In this document: positions 1 to 8,810 of the stretch, piece by piece | Position numbering within the stretch: the first letter of the stretch is position 1 | Layout: each line of letters begins with the position of its first letter | DNA from: Jejudonia soesokkakensis | GTDB lineage: Bacteria > Bacteroidota > Bacteroidia > Flavobacteriales > Flavobacteriaceae | Direction: 5' to 3' | NCBI RefSeq assembly: GCF_042664795.1 | Contig: NZ_JBHTBN010000001.1 | Location: 930,001 to 994,000 of the forward strand | DNA length: 64,000 nucleotides | Program-made: the position numbers and the translations under genes | Notes under the pieces: generated by a model | The model's input: the letters and a program-made list of their open reading frames with translations, nothing else | What the model was told of the DNA's origin: nothing | Databases searched by the model: none

Positions 1-54
1 TTCAAATCAGATAGAAAAGCTGAAGGATTTTTATCAGGTTTAAGTAAACGTTAA
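1..54 (+). CDS. C-terminal tail of an upstream gene (partial)
   Basis: Frame 1 is open from the window edge to a TAA at 52-54 and encodes 17 residues ending in SGLSKR. The tail is basic and has no recognisable motif. The next gene starts 87 nt further on, so this is most likely the end of a real gene cut by the window edge. The product cannot be identified from so little sequence. Confidence 0.45.
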   Translation, partial: FKSDRKAEGFLSGLSKR

Positions 55-141
55 CAATTTAACGCCTAAAAATTTGAATTAGCACTTTTTTTTAGCATCT
101 TGCTTCGCTGTAAAAAACAACGTTTCACTAATACCAAAATT

Positions 142-1830
142 ATGAAGAAATTTCTTCTTTCTCTTTTTATCACATTAACTCCTTTACTAACATTTGCACA
201 AGAAACTGAAGAAGTTGGTTTAGACCAAAAGATCGATCAGGCATTTGCGCCCATTTCAGATTTCTTTTCTAGTGTTATCTTTTTTGAAGTTGCAGAAGGA
301 TGGCCGTTCATTATCATATTATTAGTGGGAAGTGCATTATTTTTTACTATATATTTTGGATTTCCAAACATTCGTTTCTTCGGAAAGGCAATCAATACAG
401 TTAGAGGAAAATATGAGGATATTGAAAAATTTGGTGCTAAAGAACTGTATGGAGAAGGAGGTATCGCACAAGGAGTTGATATCAATAAAGTAGACAGTAT
501 TGACAAACATCTTGAAACCGTAGATGAACTAGCAGTAGATGGAGACATTAGAGATACCATTAGGGATGAAAGTAGTGATGGAGAAGTAAGTCACTTCCAG
601 GCATTGGCTACAGCTGTTTCGGGAACAGTTGGAAACGGAAATATTGCAGGGGTAGCCTTGGCGATTGCGTTAGGAGGTCCGGGAGCAACATTCTGGATGA
701 TCGTCTGTGGATTGCTTGGTATGTCTACAAAATTTGTAGAGTGTACATTAGGAGTTCAGTATAGAGATGTAGGAGAAGACGGGACGATTTATGGAGGTCC
801 TATGTATTATTTAAGTAAAGGTCTTAAAGAAAGAGGGTTTAAATGGCTTGGAAAAATTGCAGCGGTCTTGTTTGCAATTTTCTGTATTGGAGGTTCTTTT
901 GGAGGTGGAAACGCAGCTCAATCGAATCAGGCAACTATTGTCATTAAGGAAATGTTTAATTGGGAAAGTACGGCTGCAGGAGCTATTGTTGGAGTAGTAT
1001 TGGCAATATTAGTAGGTATTATCATTATTGGTGGTATCAAGCGAATTGCTTCGGTAACAGAAAAAGTAGTACCCTTAATGGCGGTTTTATATATTGTATG
1101 TTGTTTATTCATCATCTTTAGCAACTTTAGTTTAATCGACGATGCCATAAGCCTTATCGTGACTGAAGCATTTAACCCAACTGCGATAGGGGTAGGAGGA
1201 TTAATTGGCGTATTGTTGGTCGGATTTAAAAGAGCGGCATTCTCAAATGAAGCTGGAGCAGGATCTGCATCGATTGCACACTCTGCTGTAAAAACAAAAT
1301 ATTCTGCAAGTGAAGGATTGGTAGCATTGTTAGAGCCATTTATCGATACTGTAGTAATTTGTACCATGACAGCCTTGGTAATCATTATCTTTAATTTTGG
1401 AGGTTTCTTTGAATATGGTGGTGATGGAAGCGGAGCGGTATTTATCGATGGCGTTTCTTTTGAAGGGGCAGGAATTACTTCTGAAGCTTTTGCACAGTAT
1501 ATTCCGTATTCTGATGTCTTCTTAACAATAGCCGTTGTTCTATTCGCAGTATCTACAATGATCTCATGGTCGTATTACGGATTACAATCGTGGAAATTTC
1601 TCTTCGGAAGAGGGAGAATCGCAGATCTTACCTATAAGTTATTATTTTTAACATTTGTTGTTATTGGAGCAGCAGCGAGTATGAAGTCGATATGGGACTT
1701 CTCTGACGCTATGATCTTTGCGATGGTATTCCCTAATATGATAGGTCTATTCTTCTTATTCCCTGTGGTGAAGAAGCAATTAAAAAGATACCTAGATGCC
1801 ATTAAACTGAAAAGAGAAGCGATAGAATAG
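142..1830 (+). CDS. AGCS-family sodium:alanine/glycine symporter
   Basis: The protein imports small neutral amino acids with Na+ across the inner membrane. It has about ten hydrophobic segments, and the AGCS signature SNEAGAGSA lies at residues 368-376. An N-terminal signal-like stretch (MKKFLLSLFITLTPLLTFAQ) and an acidic, poorly hydrophobic insert at about residues 95-150 precede the core; such extensions are usual in Bacteroidetes members. The frame is open from 100, but the ATG at 142 is preferred because it starts directly with the signal-like MKKFLL sequence. Length (562 aa) fits the family's longer members. It is a single gene, with type B L31 105 nt downstream. The exact substrate (alanine or glycine) is inferred from the family only. 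Confidence 0.9.
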   Translation: MKKFLLSLFITLTPLLTFAQETEEVGLDQKIDQAFAPISDFFSSVIFFEVAEGWPFIIILLVGSALFFTIYFGFPNIRFFGKAINTVRGKYEDIEKFGAKELYGEGGIAQGVDINKVDSIDKHLETVDELAVDGDIRDTIRDESSDGEVSHFQALATAVSGTVGNGNIAGVALAIALGGPGATFWMIVCGLLGMSTKFVECTLGVQYRDVGEDGTIYGGPMYYLSKGLKERGFKWLGKIAAVLFAIFCIGGSFGGGNAAQSNQATIVIKEMFNWESTAAGAIVGVVLAILVGIIIIGGIKRIASVTEKVVPLMAVLYIVCCLFIIFSNFSLIDDAISLIVTEAFNPTAIGVGGLIGVLLVGFKRAAFSNEAGAGSASIAHSAVKTKYSASEGLVALLEPFIDTVVICTMTALVIIIFNFGGFFEYGGDGSGAVFIDGVSFEGAGITSEAFAQYIPYSDVFLTIAVVLFAVSTMISWSYYGLQSWKFLFGRGRIADLTYKLLFLTFVVIGAAASMKSIWDFSDAMIFAMVFPNMIGLFFLFPVVKKQLKRYLDAIKLKREAIE

Positions 1831-1866
1831 CACAAATTTAAATTTAGAAAAAAATAATACGAATGT

Positions 1867-1897
1867 ATTGTTGGTTTCGTATTAATTCTTAAATTTG
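1867..1897 (+). promoter_or_regulatory. Bacteroidetes-type promoter for L31
   Basis: ATTG at 1867-1870 is followed after 19 nt by TAAATTTG at 1890-1897, which matches the TAnnTTTG -7 consensus of the Bacteroidetes primary sigma factor. It lies 37 nt before the L31 start codon. Confidence 0.55.
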
Positions 1898-1934
1898 CAA
1901 ACTCAAAATTGAGAAGTTTTTTAAAAGAAAGAAG

Positions 1935-2222
1935 ATGAAAAAAGATATCCATCCGGAAAATTACAGAATAGTTGCTTTTAAAGATATGTCAAACGAAGAT
2001 GTGTTTTTAACTAAGTCAACAGCAAATACAAAGGAAACTATCGAAGTTGATGGTGTTGAATATCCTTTAGTGAAAATGGAAATTTCAAGAACTTCACATC
2101 CTTTTTATACTGGTAAGTCTAAGCTAATTGACACTGCTGGTCGTATTGATAAGTTCAAAAACAAGTACGCAAAATTTAAGAAGCCTGCAGCGGCAAAAGA
2201 AGAAGCAAAGGATAGCGAATAA
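1935..2222 (+). CDS. rpmE2: 50S ribosomal protein L31 type B
   Basis: This is large-subunit protein bL31. The start MKKDIHPENYR and the internal SRTSHPFYTGK are characteristic of L31. It is the type B (zinc-free) form: the CxxC zinc ligands of type A are absent. At 95 residues it is slightly long because of a Lys/Ala/Glu-rich tail (KKPAAAKEEAKDSE), common in flavobacterial versions. It is monocistronic, with its own promoter and a strong terminator directly downstream. Type B paralogues are often linked to zinc limitation, but no zinc-responsive operator is visible here. Confidence 0.95.
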   Translation: MKKDIHPENYRIVAFKDMSNEDVFLTKSTANTKETIEVDGVEYPLVKMEISRTSHPFYTGKSKLIDTAGRIDKFKNKYAKFKKPAAAKEEAKDSE

Positions 2223-2243
2223 GCATCCTCTATATAATAGTGT

Positions 2244-2275
2244 AAAAGCCTTTGAGAAATCAAAGGCTTTTTTAT
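2244..2275 (+). terminator. Rho-independent terminator after L31
   Basis: AAAAGCCTTTG (2244-2254) pairs with CAAAGGCTTTT (2261-2271) across a 6-nt loop and is followed by a T-rich run. Confidence 0.85.
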
Positions 2276-2328
2276 TTTTCAAGTTTCTTATCTTTACCTT
2301 TATAAATAGAAACTCATAACTCCAACGC

Positions 2329-3504
2329 ATGAACTACATTCTCTTTGACGGCTCTGTTCGTAACCAATTACTACCTTTTACGTTTACAAGACCTGTTGCA
2401 GATATCCGTATAGGAATTATGACAATAAGAGAAAAATGGGAACATATACTCGGATTTACCACTACAACAGTGACCGAGGATTATTTAAGTGAAAAATGGC
2501 CCATGGTCGAATTAGACCAAAATATTTTGATCAATGCTTCTTTTTTGCCTTCAGAAAATTTAGCAAAAATTGTTAAGGGGCTGGAAGAAAATCAGGCAGT
2601 GTTTTATAATGAGGAACCAATTGCTTTTTTTACCTCTGAAGGGCAAGAAGTCGATTTTGATACCTATAATATCGTACAATATACCTATGATGATGTCCTC
2701 CGAATAGAACACACATGGGATATCTTCAGTAAGAACCACCAAGCTATTAAGCGGGATTTTGAAATGATTACTAAAGATCGGACTTCGCAGCCTATTCCAG
2801 AAATGGCCGTAGCTTTCAGTAAAGAAAACATTTTTATTGAAGAAGGTGCCAAACTTCCTTTGTGTAGTCTAAATGCGACCGAGGGACCAATTTATATTGG
2901 GAAAAATGCTGAAATTATGGAAGGCTCAATGATACGTGGTCCTTTTGCCTTGTGTGAAGGTGCTACAGTAAAGATGAATGCCAAGATCTATACGGGATGT
3001 ACCATAGGACCGTATAGCAAAGTTGGCGGAGAACTCAATAATTCGGTTATTTTTGGATATTCAAATAAGGGGCATGATGGATTCCTTGGGAATGCGGTTT
3101 TGGGCGAATGGTGTAATCTGGGCGCAGATACGAATAACTCTAATCTTAAAAATAACTATACCGAAGTGCGCCTTTGGGATTATGAGACCGAAAAATTTGC
3201 AAAAACGGGCTTGACCTTTTGTGGTTTGATGATGGGCGATCACAGTAAGTGTGGGATTAATACCATGTTTAATACTGGGACAGTGGTAGGGGTGAGTGCT
3301 AATATCTTCGGAAGCGGATATCCACGAAATTTTATACCTAGTTTCAGTTGGGGGGGAGCGCAAGGAATGACGACTTATGCGACGAAGCGGGCTTTTGAAG
3401 TGGCAGAAATTGTCATGGCAAGGCGAAGTGTTGTATTTTCCGAAGAGGATAAAAAAATAATGCAGCATGTCTTTGAAGCAACCGCTCAATGGCGCCGTAA
3501 TTAG
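2329..3504 (+). CDS. GlmU-like UDP-GlcNAc diphosphorylase/GlcN-1-P acetyltransferase
   Basis: This 391-residue protein belongs to the Bacteroidetes alternative GlmU family (nucleotidyltransferase-like N-terminus plus left-handed beta-helix C-terminus). Residues 1-180 start MNYILFDGSVRNQLLPFTFTRP, which replaces the usual LAAGxGxRM pyrophosphorylase loop. Residues from about 185 carry hexapeptide-like repeats (for example IYIGKNAEIMEGSMIRGPFA and GCTIGPYSKVGGE). It should act in the cytoplasm, making UDP-GlcNAc for peptidoglycan and LPS. The assignment is by family resemblance, and both activities in one chain are inferred. It follows the L31 terminator and is a stand-alone gene. Confidence 0.85.
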   Translation: MNYILFDGSVRNQLLPFTFTRPVADIRIGIMTIREKWEHILGFTTTTVTEDYLSEKWPMVELDQNILINASFLPSENLAKIVKGLEENQAVFYNEEPIAFFTSEGQEVDFDTYNIVQYTYDDVLRIEHTWDIFSKNHQAIKRDFEMITKDRTSQPIPEMAVAFSKENIFIEEGAKLPLCSLNATEGPIYIGKNAEIMEGSMIRGPFALCEGATVKMNAKIYTGCTIGPYSKVGGELNNSVIFGYSNKGHDGFLGNAVLGEWCNLGADTNNSNLKNNYTEVRLWDYETEKFAKTGLTFCGLMMGDHSKCGINTMFNTGTVVGVSANIFGSGYPRNFIPSFSWGGAQGMTTYATKRAFEVAEIVMARRSVVFSEEDKKIMQHVFEATAQWRRN

Positions 3505-3578
3505 AGACTATCTTCACAAAGTTTTCATAAAGCCATAAATAATACTTGTTTTGTAGTGTTTATACTACTAATTAGCAG

Positions 3579-3712
3579 TACTTTTGCACCTTGAAATTGG
3601 GAAATGAAAGTTTCCAGAATAAAAATCCTCAGGGTGAGGTAGTGCAAAGTGGAGTTCGTAGGTATATGTATTCGCTTCTCATAGCACACTAAACATATAT
3701 TTATAAGATACA
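3579..3712 (+). promoter_or_regulatory. -7 promoter element and structured leader of the helicase gene
   Basis: TACTTTTG at 3579-3586 matches TAnnTTTG. The nearest TTTG (3550-3553) is 25 nt upstream, wider than the usual 18-21 nt. Transcription from here would give a leader of about 120 nt. It contains two small hairpins: GGAAA/TTTCC (3600-3604 with 3611-3615) and CCTCA/TGAGG (3627-3631 with 3635-3639). Long leaders are typical of cold-induced DEAD-box helicase mRNAs; regulation by this leader is inference. Confidence 0.45.
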
Positions 3713-5542
3713 ATGACCGCATTTAAAGCACTAGGTCTAGACGAGCAATTGCTCCAGGCCATTACAGACATGGGTTTTGAAACCCCAAGTGAAGTTCAAG
3801 AACAAGCCATTCCATTATTATTAGAAAAAGACCAAGATCTTGTTGCCTTAGCGCAAACAGGGACTGGGAAAACCGCCGCATTTGGTTTTCCAATGCTGCA
3901 AAAAATTGATATTGATAGCCGTACCACACAAGGGTTAATTCTATCTCCTACTCGTGAATTATGTATGCAGATCACAAATGAAATGCAGGCCTACGGAAAG
4001 TACAAGAAAGGATTAAACGTAGTTGCTATCTATGGAGGCGCGAGTATCACAGATCAAGCACGCCAGATTAAAAAAGGCGCGCAGGTTATTGTAGCGACAC
4101 CAGGGCGGATGAAGGATATGATTAGCCGTCGTATGATCGACATTTCTAAAATTGAGTATTGTGTCCTAGATGAAGCAGACGAAATGCTAAATATGGGCTT
4201 TTATGAAGATATTACAGAAATTCTTTCTCATTCTCCAGAAGATAAAAGCACCTGGTTATTTAGTGCAACGATGCCAAAGGAAGTGTCTACGATCGCCAAA
4301 AAATTCATGCATAATCCGCTAGAAGTAACTGTAGGATCTAAGAATGTAGGGTCAGAAAATGTGGAGCATGAGTACTTTGTTGTTTCTGGTAGAGACCGCT
4401 ATCCTGCTTTAAAACGTTTGGCAGATGCCAATCCAGAAATTTTTTCGGTTGTATTTTGCAGAACAAAACGCGACACACAGAAAGTTGCAGAAATGCTAAT
4501 TGCAGACGGTTACAATGCAGGAGCCATTCACGGAGATTTGAGTCAGAATCAGCGTGACATCGTGATGAAGCAATTCAGAAATCGTCAAATTCAGATGCTT
4601 GTGGCTACCGATGTGGCTGCCCGTGGGATTGACGTTGATGATATTACACACGTGATCAATTATCAATTGCCAGACGAGATAGAGACCTATACACACCGAA
4701 GCGGACGAACAGGCCGGGCTGGTAAAAATGGAATCTCCATGGTGATTGTTACCAAGAGTGAAATAAGAAAAATAAAGAGTATTGAGAAAAAGATCCAAAA
4801 GTCTTTTGTGAAAAAAGAAGTTCCTTCAGGAATGGAGATTTGTGAAAAGCAGCTCATGCATCTTACAAATAATATTAAAGAGACTGAGATCAATCATGAT
4901 ATTGATGTCTATTTACCTAAAATCAACGAAGCGCTGGAAGGTTTTTCGAAAGAAGAACTGATCAAGAAATTTTTCTCTGTAGAATTTACACGGTTTTATA
5001 ACTACTATAATAAGGCAAAAGATATTAATCAGGATGCCGGACCAGATCGTGATTATAGTGACGATACTGGAAGTACGCGATTTTTCCTAAATGTGGGGAA
5101 TAAAGATGACTTTACGTGGATGAGCTTGAAGGATTTCTTGCGGGATCTTTTAAACCTTGGAAAAGATGAGGTGTATAAAGTAGATGTCAAGGATAGTTTT
5201 TCATTTTTTAATGTAGATGAAAAACACAAAGATTTAGTGCTGAATGCTTTTGCCGATTTTAAATTAGATGGTCGTAATGTAAATGCAGAGGTTTCTACCG
5301 ATGGCGGCGGAAAAGGTCGTGGTCGCGACAAAGGTCGGGGTCGTGGAAGACGTAACGATGATAGCCGAGGCGGAAGACGCAGCGGAGGAAGAAATTCTGG
5401 TGGCGGAGATCGTGGAGGTAGCGGATTTAAAAAACGCAGTAAGTCTGGTAGTGATTCTGGAAGTGGACAATTTAAAGGTAAGAGCAGAAGACGCAGCGAT
5501 AAACCTTCTAGCGGTACTGGTGGCAGACGCAGACGAAGCTAA
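3713..5542 (+). CDS. DEAD-box ATP-dependent RNA helicase (DeaD/CsdA-like)
   Basis: The protein unwinds RNA, probably in ribosome assembly and RNA turnover at low temperature. Helicase motifs are complete: Q motif in residues 4-33, Walker A AQTGTGKT (47-54), PTREL (79-83), DEAD (153-156), SAT (184-186), then ARGIDV and HRSGRTGRAG in the second RecA domain. A DbpA-type RNA-binding domain follows at about residues 455-525. The last 80 residues form a basic Gly/Arg/Ser-rich tail, which usually binds RNA non-specifically. Total length is 609 aa. The domain order matches DeaD/CsdA more than RhlE. It is monocistronic with a long leader. Confidence 0.93.
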   Translation: MTAFKALGLDEQLLQAITDMGFETPSEVQEQAIPLLLEKDQDLVALAQTGTGKTAAFGFPMLQKIDIDSRTTQGLILSPTRELCMQITNEMQAYGKYKKGLNVVAIYGGASITDQARQIKKGAQVIVATPGRMKDMISRRMIDISKIEYCVLDEADEMLNMGFYEDITEILSHSPEDKSTWLFSATMPKEVSTIAKKFMHNPLEVTVGSKNVGSENVEHEYFVVSGRDRYPALKRLADANPEIFSVVFCRTKRDTQKVAEMLIADGYNAGAIHGDLSQNQRDIVMKQFRNRQIQMLVATDVAARGIDVDDITHVINYQLPDEIETYTHRSGRTGRAGKNGISMVIVTKSEIRKIKSIEKKIQKSFVKKEVPSGMEICEKQLMHLTNNIKETEINHDIDVYLPKINEALEGFSKEELIKKFFSVEFTRFYNYYNKAKDINQDAGPDRDYSDDTGSTRFFLNVGNKDDFTWMSLKDFLRDLLNLGKDEVYKVDVKDSFSFFNVDEKHKDLVLNAFADFKLDGRNVNAEVSTDGGGKGRGRDKGRGRGRRNDDSRGGRRSGGRNSGGGDRGGSGFKKRSKSGSDSGSGQFKGKSRRRSDKPSSGTGGRRRRS

Positions 5543-5648
5543 ATTTGTCAATCGGTACTAATTGATGGATGACAAGAAATGATTCAAGTATTTTAAATTT
5601 ATTCCTGGAGGTTTGAAACTTTGGCACGAAATTCACGTCTATTCATAG

Positions 5649-5656
5649 TATATTTG
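5649..5656 (+). promoter_or_regulatory. -7 element TATATTTG
   Basis: A perfect TAnnTTTG match ends 8 nt before the ATG at 5665, so the transcript would have a very short leader or none. A TTTG lies 25 nt upstream (5620-5623), which is a poor spacing. Confidence 0.4.
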
Positions 5657-5664
5657 TGATATAA

Positions 5665-6444
5665 ATGAAAAAATTAGTTGTTTTCTTATTCTTTTTAGTG
5701 ATGGCTTTCCAAGCTTTTGCACAGGAATCCATTGCGCAGCCTCCTTTTATTGAAGGAAAAGTTTTGAATGACGCTAATGACCTTCCGCTGGAGAATGTTA
5801 ACATTGTAAACTTAAACAGTGTACAGGGAGCTTCAACCAATAAAGATGGTTCGTTTAAAATACGTGCTGCTGTAAATGATACCTTGTATTTTTCATACTT
5901 AGGATTTAAATCATTGCGAGTTCGTGTAAATAACGACTGGATTAAATATGGGGAAATCAAAATTAAGATGACGGAGTTGAGTATTGCACTTGAGGAGGTT
6001 GTGGTACGCCCCGTTCAGCTTACAGGCTATGTGGAGGTGGATGCAAAGATTATTCCCATATATGATAATTATCGATACCGAATTTCTGGACTGAGTTCTG
6101 GATACGAAGGTGGAAATCAGCAGCCAGGAGCCATCACCAAAGTGCTGGGAGCGATTTTTAATCCGGCCGATTTTCTATATAATGTCTTCGGAAAGCGACC
6201 CAAACAAATGCGGAAGCTTCGGAAGATGAAAGAAGATGATGCGATTCGAAACTTATTACAATCTAAGTTTGACAGGGAAACGTTGATGGCGGTGCTTCAG
6301 TTAGAGAAAGTTGATATTGATGAAATTTTAAATAAGTGTAGTTATTCCGAAGATTTTATACGCTCGGCCAATGATCTTCAGATATTAGATGCGATTAGTG
6401 AATGCTATGAAGAGTACAAAGTGCTCAACAGAAAGAAAGGCTAA
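5665..6444 (+). CDS. Exported carboxypeptidase-like regulatory domain protein
   Basis: It has a signal peptide (MKKLVVFLFFLVMAFQAFAQ) and then a CarboxypepD_reg-like beta-sandwich at about residues 28-110: IEGKVLNDANDLPLENVNIV, with the typical LYFSYLGFKS strand. The remaining 150 residues are charged and mostly helical, with no recognised domain and no TonB-dependent receptor barrel. It is therefore a small periplasmic or outer-membrane-associated protein of unknown role. A 74-nt gap separates it from the next gene. Confidence 0.8.
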   Translation: MKKLVVFLFFLVMAFQAFAQESIAQPPFIEGKVLNDANDLPLENVNIVNLNSVQGASTNKDGSFKIRAAVNDTLYFSYLGFKSLRVRVNNDWIKYGEIKIKMTELSIALEEVVVRPVQLTGYVEVDAKIIPIYDNYRYRISGLSSGYEGGNQQPGAITKVLGAIFNPADFLYNVFGKRPKQMRKLRKMKEDDAIRNLLQSKFDRETLMAVLQLEKVDIDEILNKCSYSEDFIRSANDLQILDAISECYEEYKVLNRKKG

Positions 6445-6518
6445 AAGTACTTCTATAAATTTTCAGCAAGAAAATCCTTACAAAATAGTATCTTTAGTCT
6501 CTTTTCTTCAGCCCTACT

Positions 6519-7883
6519 ATGAAAGCATTGATTACCCAACAACGTGATTATTTTAATTCGCACACAACTAAAGAGTTGCGATTTAGAATTGAGCAACTCA
6601 ACAAACTTGAATTTCTTCTAAAAAGTAATGAAGACAAGTTAAATGAAGCTATTTATGCCGATTTTAAAAAATCTGCATTTGAAAATTATGTGACAGAATT
6701 GGCTTTGTTGTATCATGATATCAAGGATGCAAAGCGAAATTTGCATCTTTGGGCCCGCAAGAAAAAAGTCCCGACCAATCTACCTAATTTTCCCGCATCC
6801 AGTTACATACTCCCCGAACCATTAGGCGTGTGTCTTATTATTGGGGCATGGAACTATCCGTATCAACTTTCATTAGCTCCAGCTGTTGCAGCTATTGCGG
6901 CAGGGAATACCGTAGTGCTAAAACCTAGTGAACTGCCAAGCCGTACAGCTCAAGTCATGGCAGATATTATTAATGCTAATTTTTCGTCATCTTATTTTCA
7001 TGTAGTTCAAGGAGGAGTGGAAGAAACGACTGAGTTACTTCGACAAAAATTTGATAAAATATTCTTTACTGGAAGTACCAAAGTAGGAAAAATTGTCTAT
7101 AAAGCAGCTGCCGAAAATTTAACTCCTGTTACGTTAGAATTGGGCGGTAAGAGTCCTGCGTTTGTTACCAAAGATGCCAATTTGAAGATTACAGCAAAGC
7201 GTATGATTTGGGCAAAATTTTTAAATGCGGGTCAGACCTGCATTGCTCCCGATTATGTGATGATAGATAAGGCTGTTGAGCAAAAGTTTTTAGAATTGGC
7301 GAAACAGGAAATTCTCAATGCCAAATATGCGTTTGAGCATGATAACTACCTTCAAATCATTAATGACGATAATCTGGAACGGTTGGAAAAAATGCTGGTT
7401 AAAGAGAAAATTTATTTTGGTGGTGAGGTAGATAAAAAAACTAGGTACTTTCAGCCTACTTTAATGAAAGATGTAACTTTTAACGATGCTGTGATGCAGG
7501 AAGAAATCTTTGGGCCTATACTTCCTGTAATCTCCTATACTAATATAGATGCTGCGATTCATGAGGTTAATCAACTTTCTAAACCCTTGTCATGCTATGT
7601 ATTTACAGGGGATAAAAACATAAAGAAAAAAATTTTAACTCAGATTTCTTTTGGTGGAGGGGCTATTAATGAAGCTGTGATGCATATAACCAATCCTAAA
7701 TTGCCTTTTGGTGGTGTAGGAAAAAGCGGGATAGGAGCCTACCATGGAAAATCGGGCTTTGATTGTTTTACGCATTATAAAAGTATTTTGGATAAGCCTA
7801 CCTGGCTGGAACTGCCAATTAAATATGCACCTTATTCTGAAAGTAAGTTGCAATGGATGAAACGATTTTTTAGACTTCAGTAA
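6519..7883 (+). CDS. Aldehyde dehydrogenase, ALDH3-like
   Basis: It oxidises an aldehyde to the acid with NAD(P)+. It is 454 residues long, without the extra N-terminal segment of ALDH1/2, which fits class 3. The coenzyme-loop GSTKVG is at residues 185-190, the general base Glu207 lies in ELGGKSPAF, and the nucleophile Cys241 lies in NAGQTC. The PFGG...SGIGAYHGKSGF region near the C-terminus is also typical of ALDH3. The substrate is unknown; fatty or aromatic aldehydes are typical for the class. The DUF6122 gene starts 3 nt after its stop, so the two are probably co-transcribed. Confidence 0.92.
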   Translation: MKALITQQRDYFNSHTTKELRFRIEQLNKLEFLLKSNEDKLNEAIYADFKKSAFENYVTELALLYHDIKDAKRNLHLWARKKKVPTNLPNFPASSYILPEPLGVCLIIGAWNYPYQLSLAPAVAAIAAGNTVVLKPSELPSRTAQVMADIINANFSSSYFHVVQGGVEETTELLRQKFDKIFFTGSTKVGKIVYKAAAENLTPVTLELGGKSPAFVTKDANLKITAKRMIWAKFLNAGQTCIAPDYVMIDKAVEQKFLELAKQEILNAKYAFEHDNYLQIINDDNLERLEKMLVKEKIYFGGEVDKKTRYFQPTLMKDVTFNDAVMQEEIFGPILPVISYTNIDAAIHEVNQLSKPLSCYVFTGDKNIKKKILTQISFGGGAINEAVMHITNPKLPFGGVGKSGIGAYHGKSGFDCFTHYKSILDKPTWLELPIKYAPYSESKLQWMKRFFRLQ

Positions 7884-7886
7884 GCT

Positions 7887-8192
7887 GTGTGGCAAACCGT
7901 TATTCATTATGGATTACATCTTCTCCTTCCGTTGGGAGTAGCATTGTTATTTTACAAAACATACTGGAAAAAAGCCTTTTTGATCATGATCGCTATGATG
8001 GTGGTCGATGCAGACCACTTATTTGCAGATCCTGTATTTGACCCCAATAGATGTAGCGTTGGATTTCATCTATTCCATTCGTATGGGGCGATTGGATGCT
8101 ATGTAGTATTACTTTTTTTTAAACCCTTTAGGTTAGTTGCCTTGGGTTTATTGCTTCACATGGTAGCAGATGGAGTCGACTGTCTTATGTAA
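7887..8192 (+). CDS. Small integral membrane protein, DUF6122-like
   Basis: This 101-residue membrane protein has three or four hydrophobic segments and conserved polar pieces VDADHLFADPVFDPNRCSVG and FHLFHSYGAIG between them. These motifs match my recollection of the DUF6122 family. The start is GTG at 7887, only 3 nt after the aldehyde dehydrogenase stop. The conserved Asp/His residues near the membrane face could bind a metal, but the function is unknown. Confidence 0.8.
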   Translation: MWQTVIHYGLHLLLPLGVALLFYKTYWKKAFLIMIAMMVVDADHLFADPVFDPNRCSVGFHLFHSYGAIGCYVVLLFFKPFRLVALGLLLHMVADGVDCLM

Positions 8193-8213
8193 TTGTATTG
8201 ACTTCGGAATGTT

Positions 8214-8687
8214 TTAGCGATGATGATACGGCTCGTTGCGTAAAATTGTAAAGGCGCGGTAGAGTTGTTCCACAAAAAATAAACGAACCATTTGATGCGA
8301 AAATGTCATGGCCGAAAGTGAAATTTTACCATGAGCACGTGCATAGATATCGTCACTAAATCCGTAAGGTCCGCCAATTACAAATACCAGATTTTTAAGT
8401 CCGCTATTCATTTTTTTCTGAAGAAAATCACTAAAACTAACAGAAGAGTGAGATTTTCCTTTTTCATCTAATAAAATAAGTTGATCACTTGGCTGAAGGT
8501 TTTTTAATATGGCTTCACCTTCGGCTATTTTTTGCTGTGCTTCGCTTAGATTCTTTACATTTTTTATATCAGGAATGATTTCAAAAGAAAAGGAGACATA
8601 ATGCTGGAGACGTTTGATATACATTTCAGTTAAAGCCATCAGCTTTTTATCATCTGTTTTTCCTATGGCGATAAGTGTGATTTTCAT
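8214..8687 (-). CDS. rlmH: 23S rRNA pseudouridine-1915 N3-methyltransferase RlmH
   Basis: RlmH methylates pseudouridine 1915 in helix 69 of 23S rRNA, using SAM, on the assembled 70S ribosome. The 157-residue protein shows the SPOUT-class features: LLDEKGK in the middle, the SAM-binding FVIGGPYGF, the LSAMTFSHQMVR stretch, and the conserved C-terminal LYRAFTILRNEPYHHR. It is convergent with the DUF6122 gene and divergent from nadC. Confidence 0.97.
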   Translation of the reverse strand: MKITLIAIGKTDDKKLMALTEMYIKRLQHYVSFSFEIIPDIKNVKNLSEAQQKIAEGEAILKNLQPSDQLILLDEKGKSHSSVSFSDFLQKKMNSGLKNLVFVIGGPYGFSDDIYARAHGKISLSAMTFSHQMVRLFFVEQLYRAFTILRNEPYHHR

Positions 8688-8810
8688 ATTTCAAATATAA
8701 CAATAGTTGTCGCGGTATTTTCAGAAGTATAGATTTCAATGCTATAAAATACTCTGTGCTGCCGATGCATACTGCGGTACTTTTTATAACTTAGCTAAAA
8801 ATTGTCAAGT

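Noticed and set aside
5283..5561. Plus-strand 92-codon ORF overlapping the helicase tail
   Set aside because: It is a shifted frame of the low-complexity Gly/Arg/Ser-coding region; the helicase frame is continuous and has family motifs to its end.
5620..5637. Sigma-54-like site (TTGGCACG)
   Set aside because: The -24 half matches, but the -12 half reads TCAC where TTGC is expected; the similar TTGGCACGAA at 15284-15293 also lacks a -12 half.
8692..8699. TATATTTG on the minus strand as a promoter giving a leaderless rlmH mRNA
   Set aside because: The -7 match is perfect, but no -33 element is present and the site is only 4 nt from the start codon. It may be chance in AT-rich DNA.
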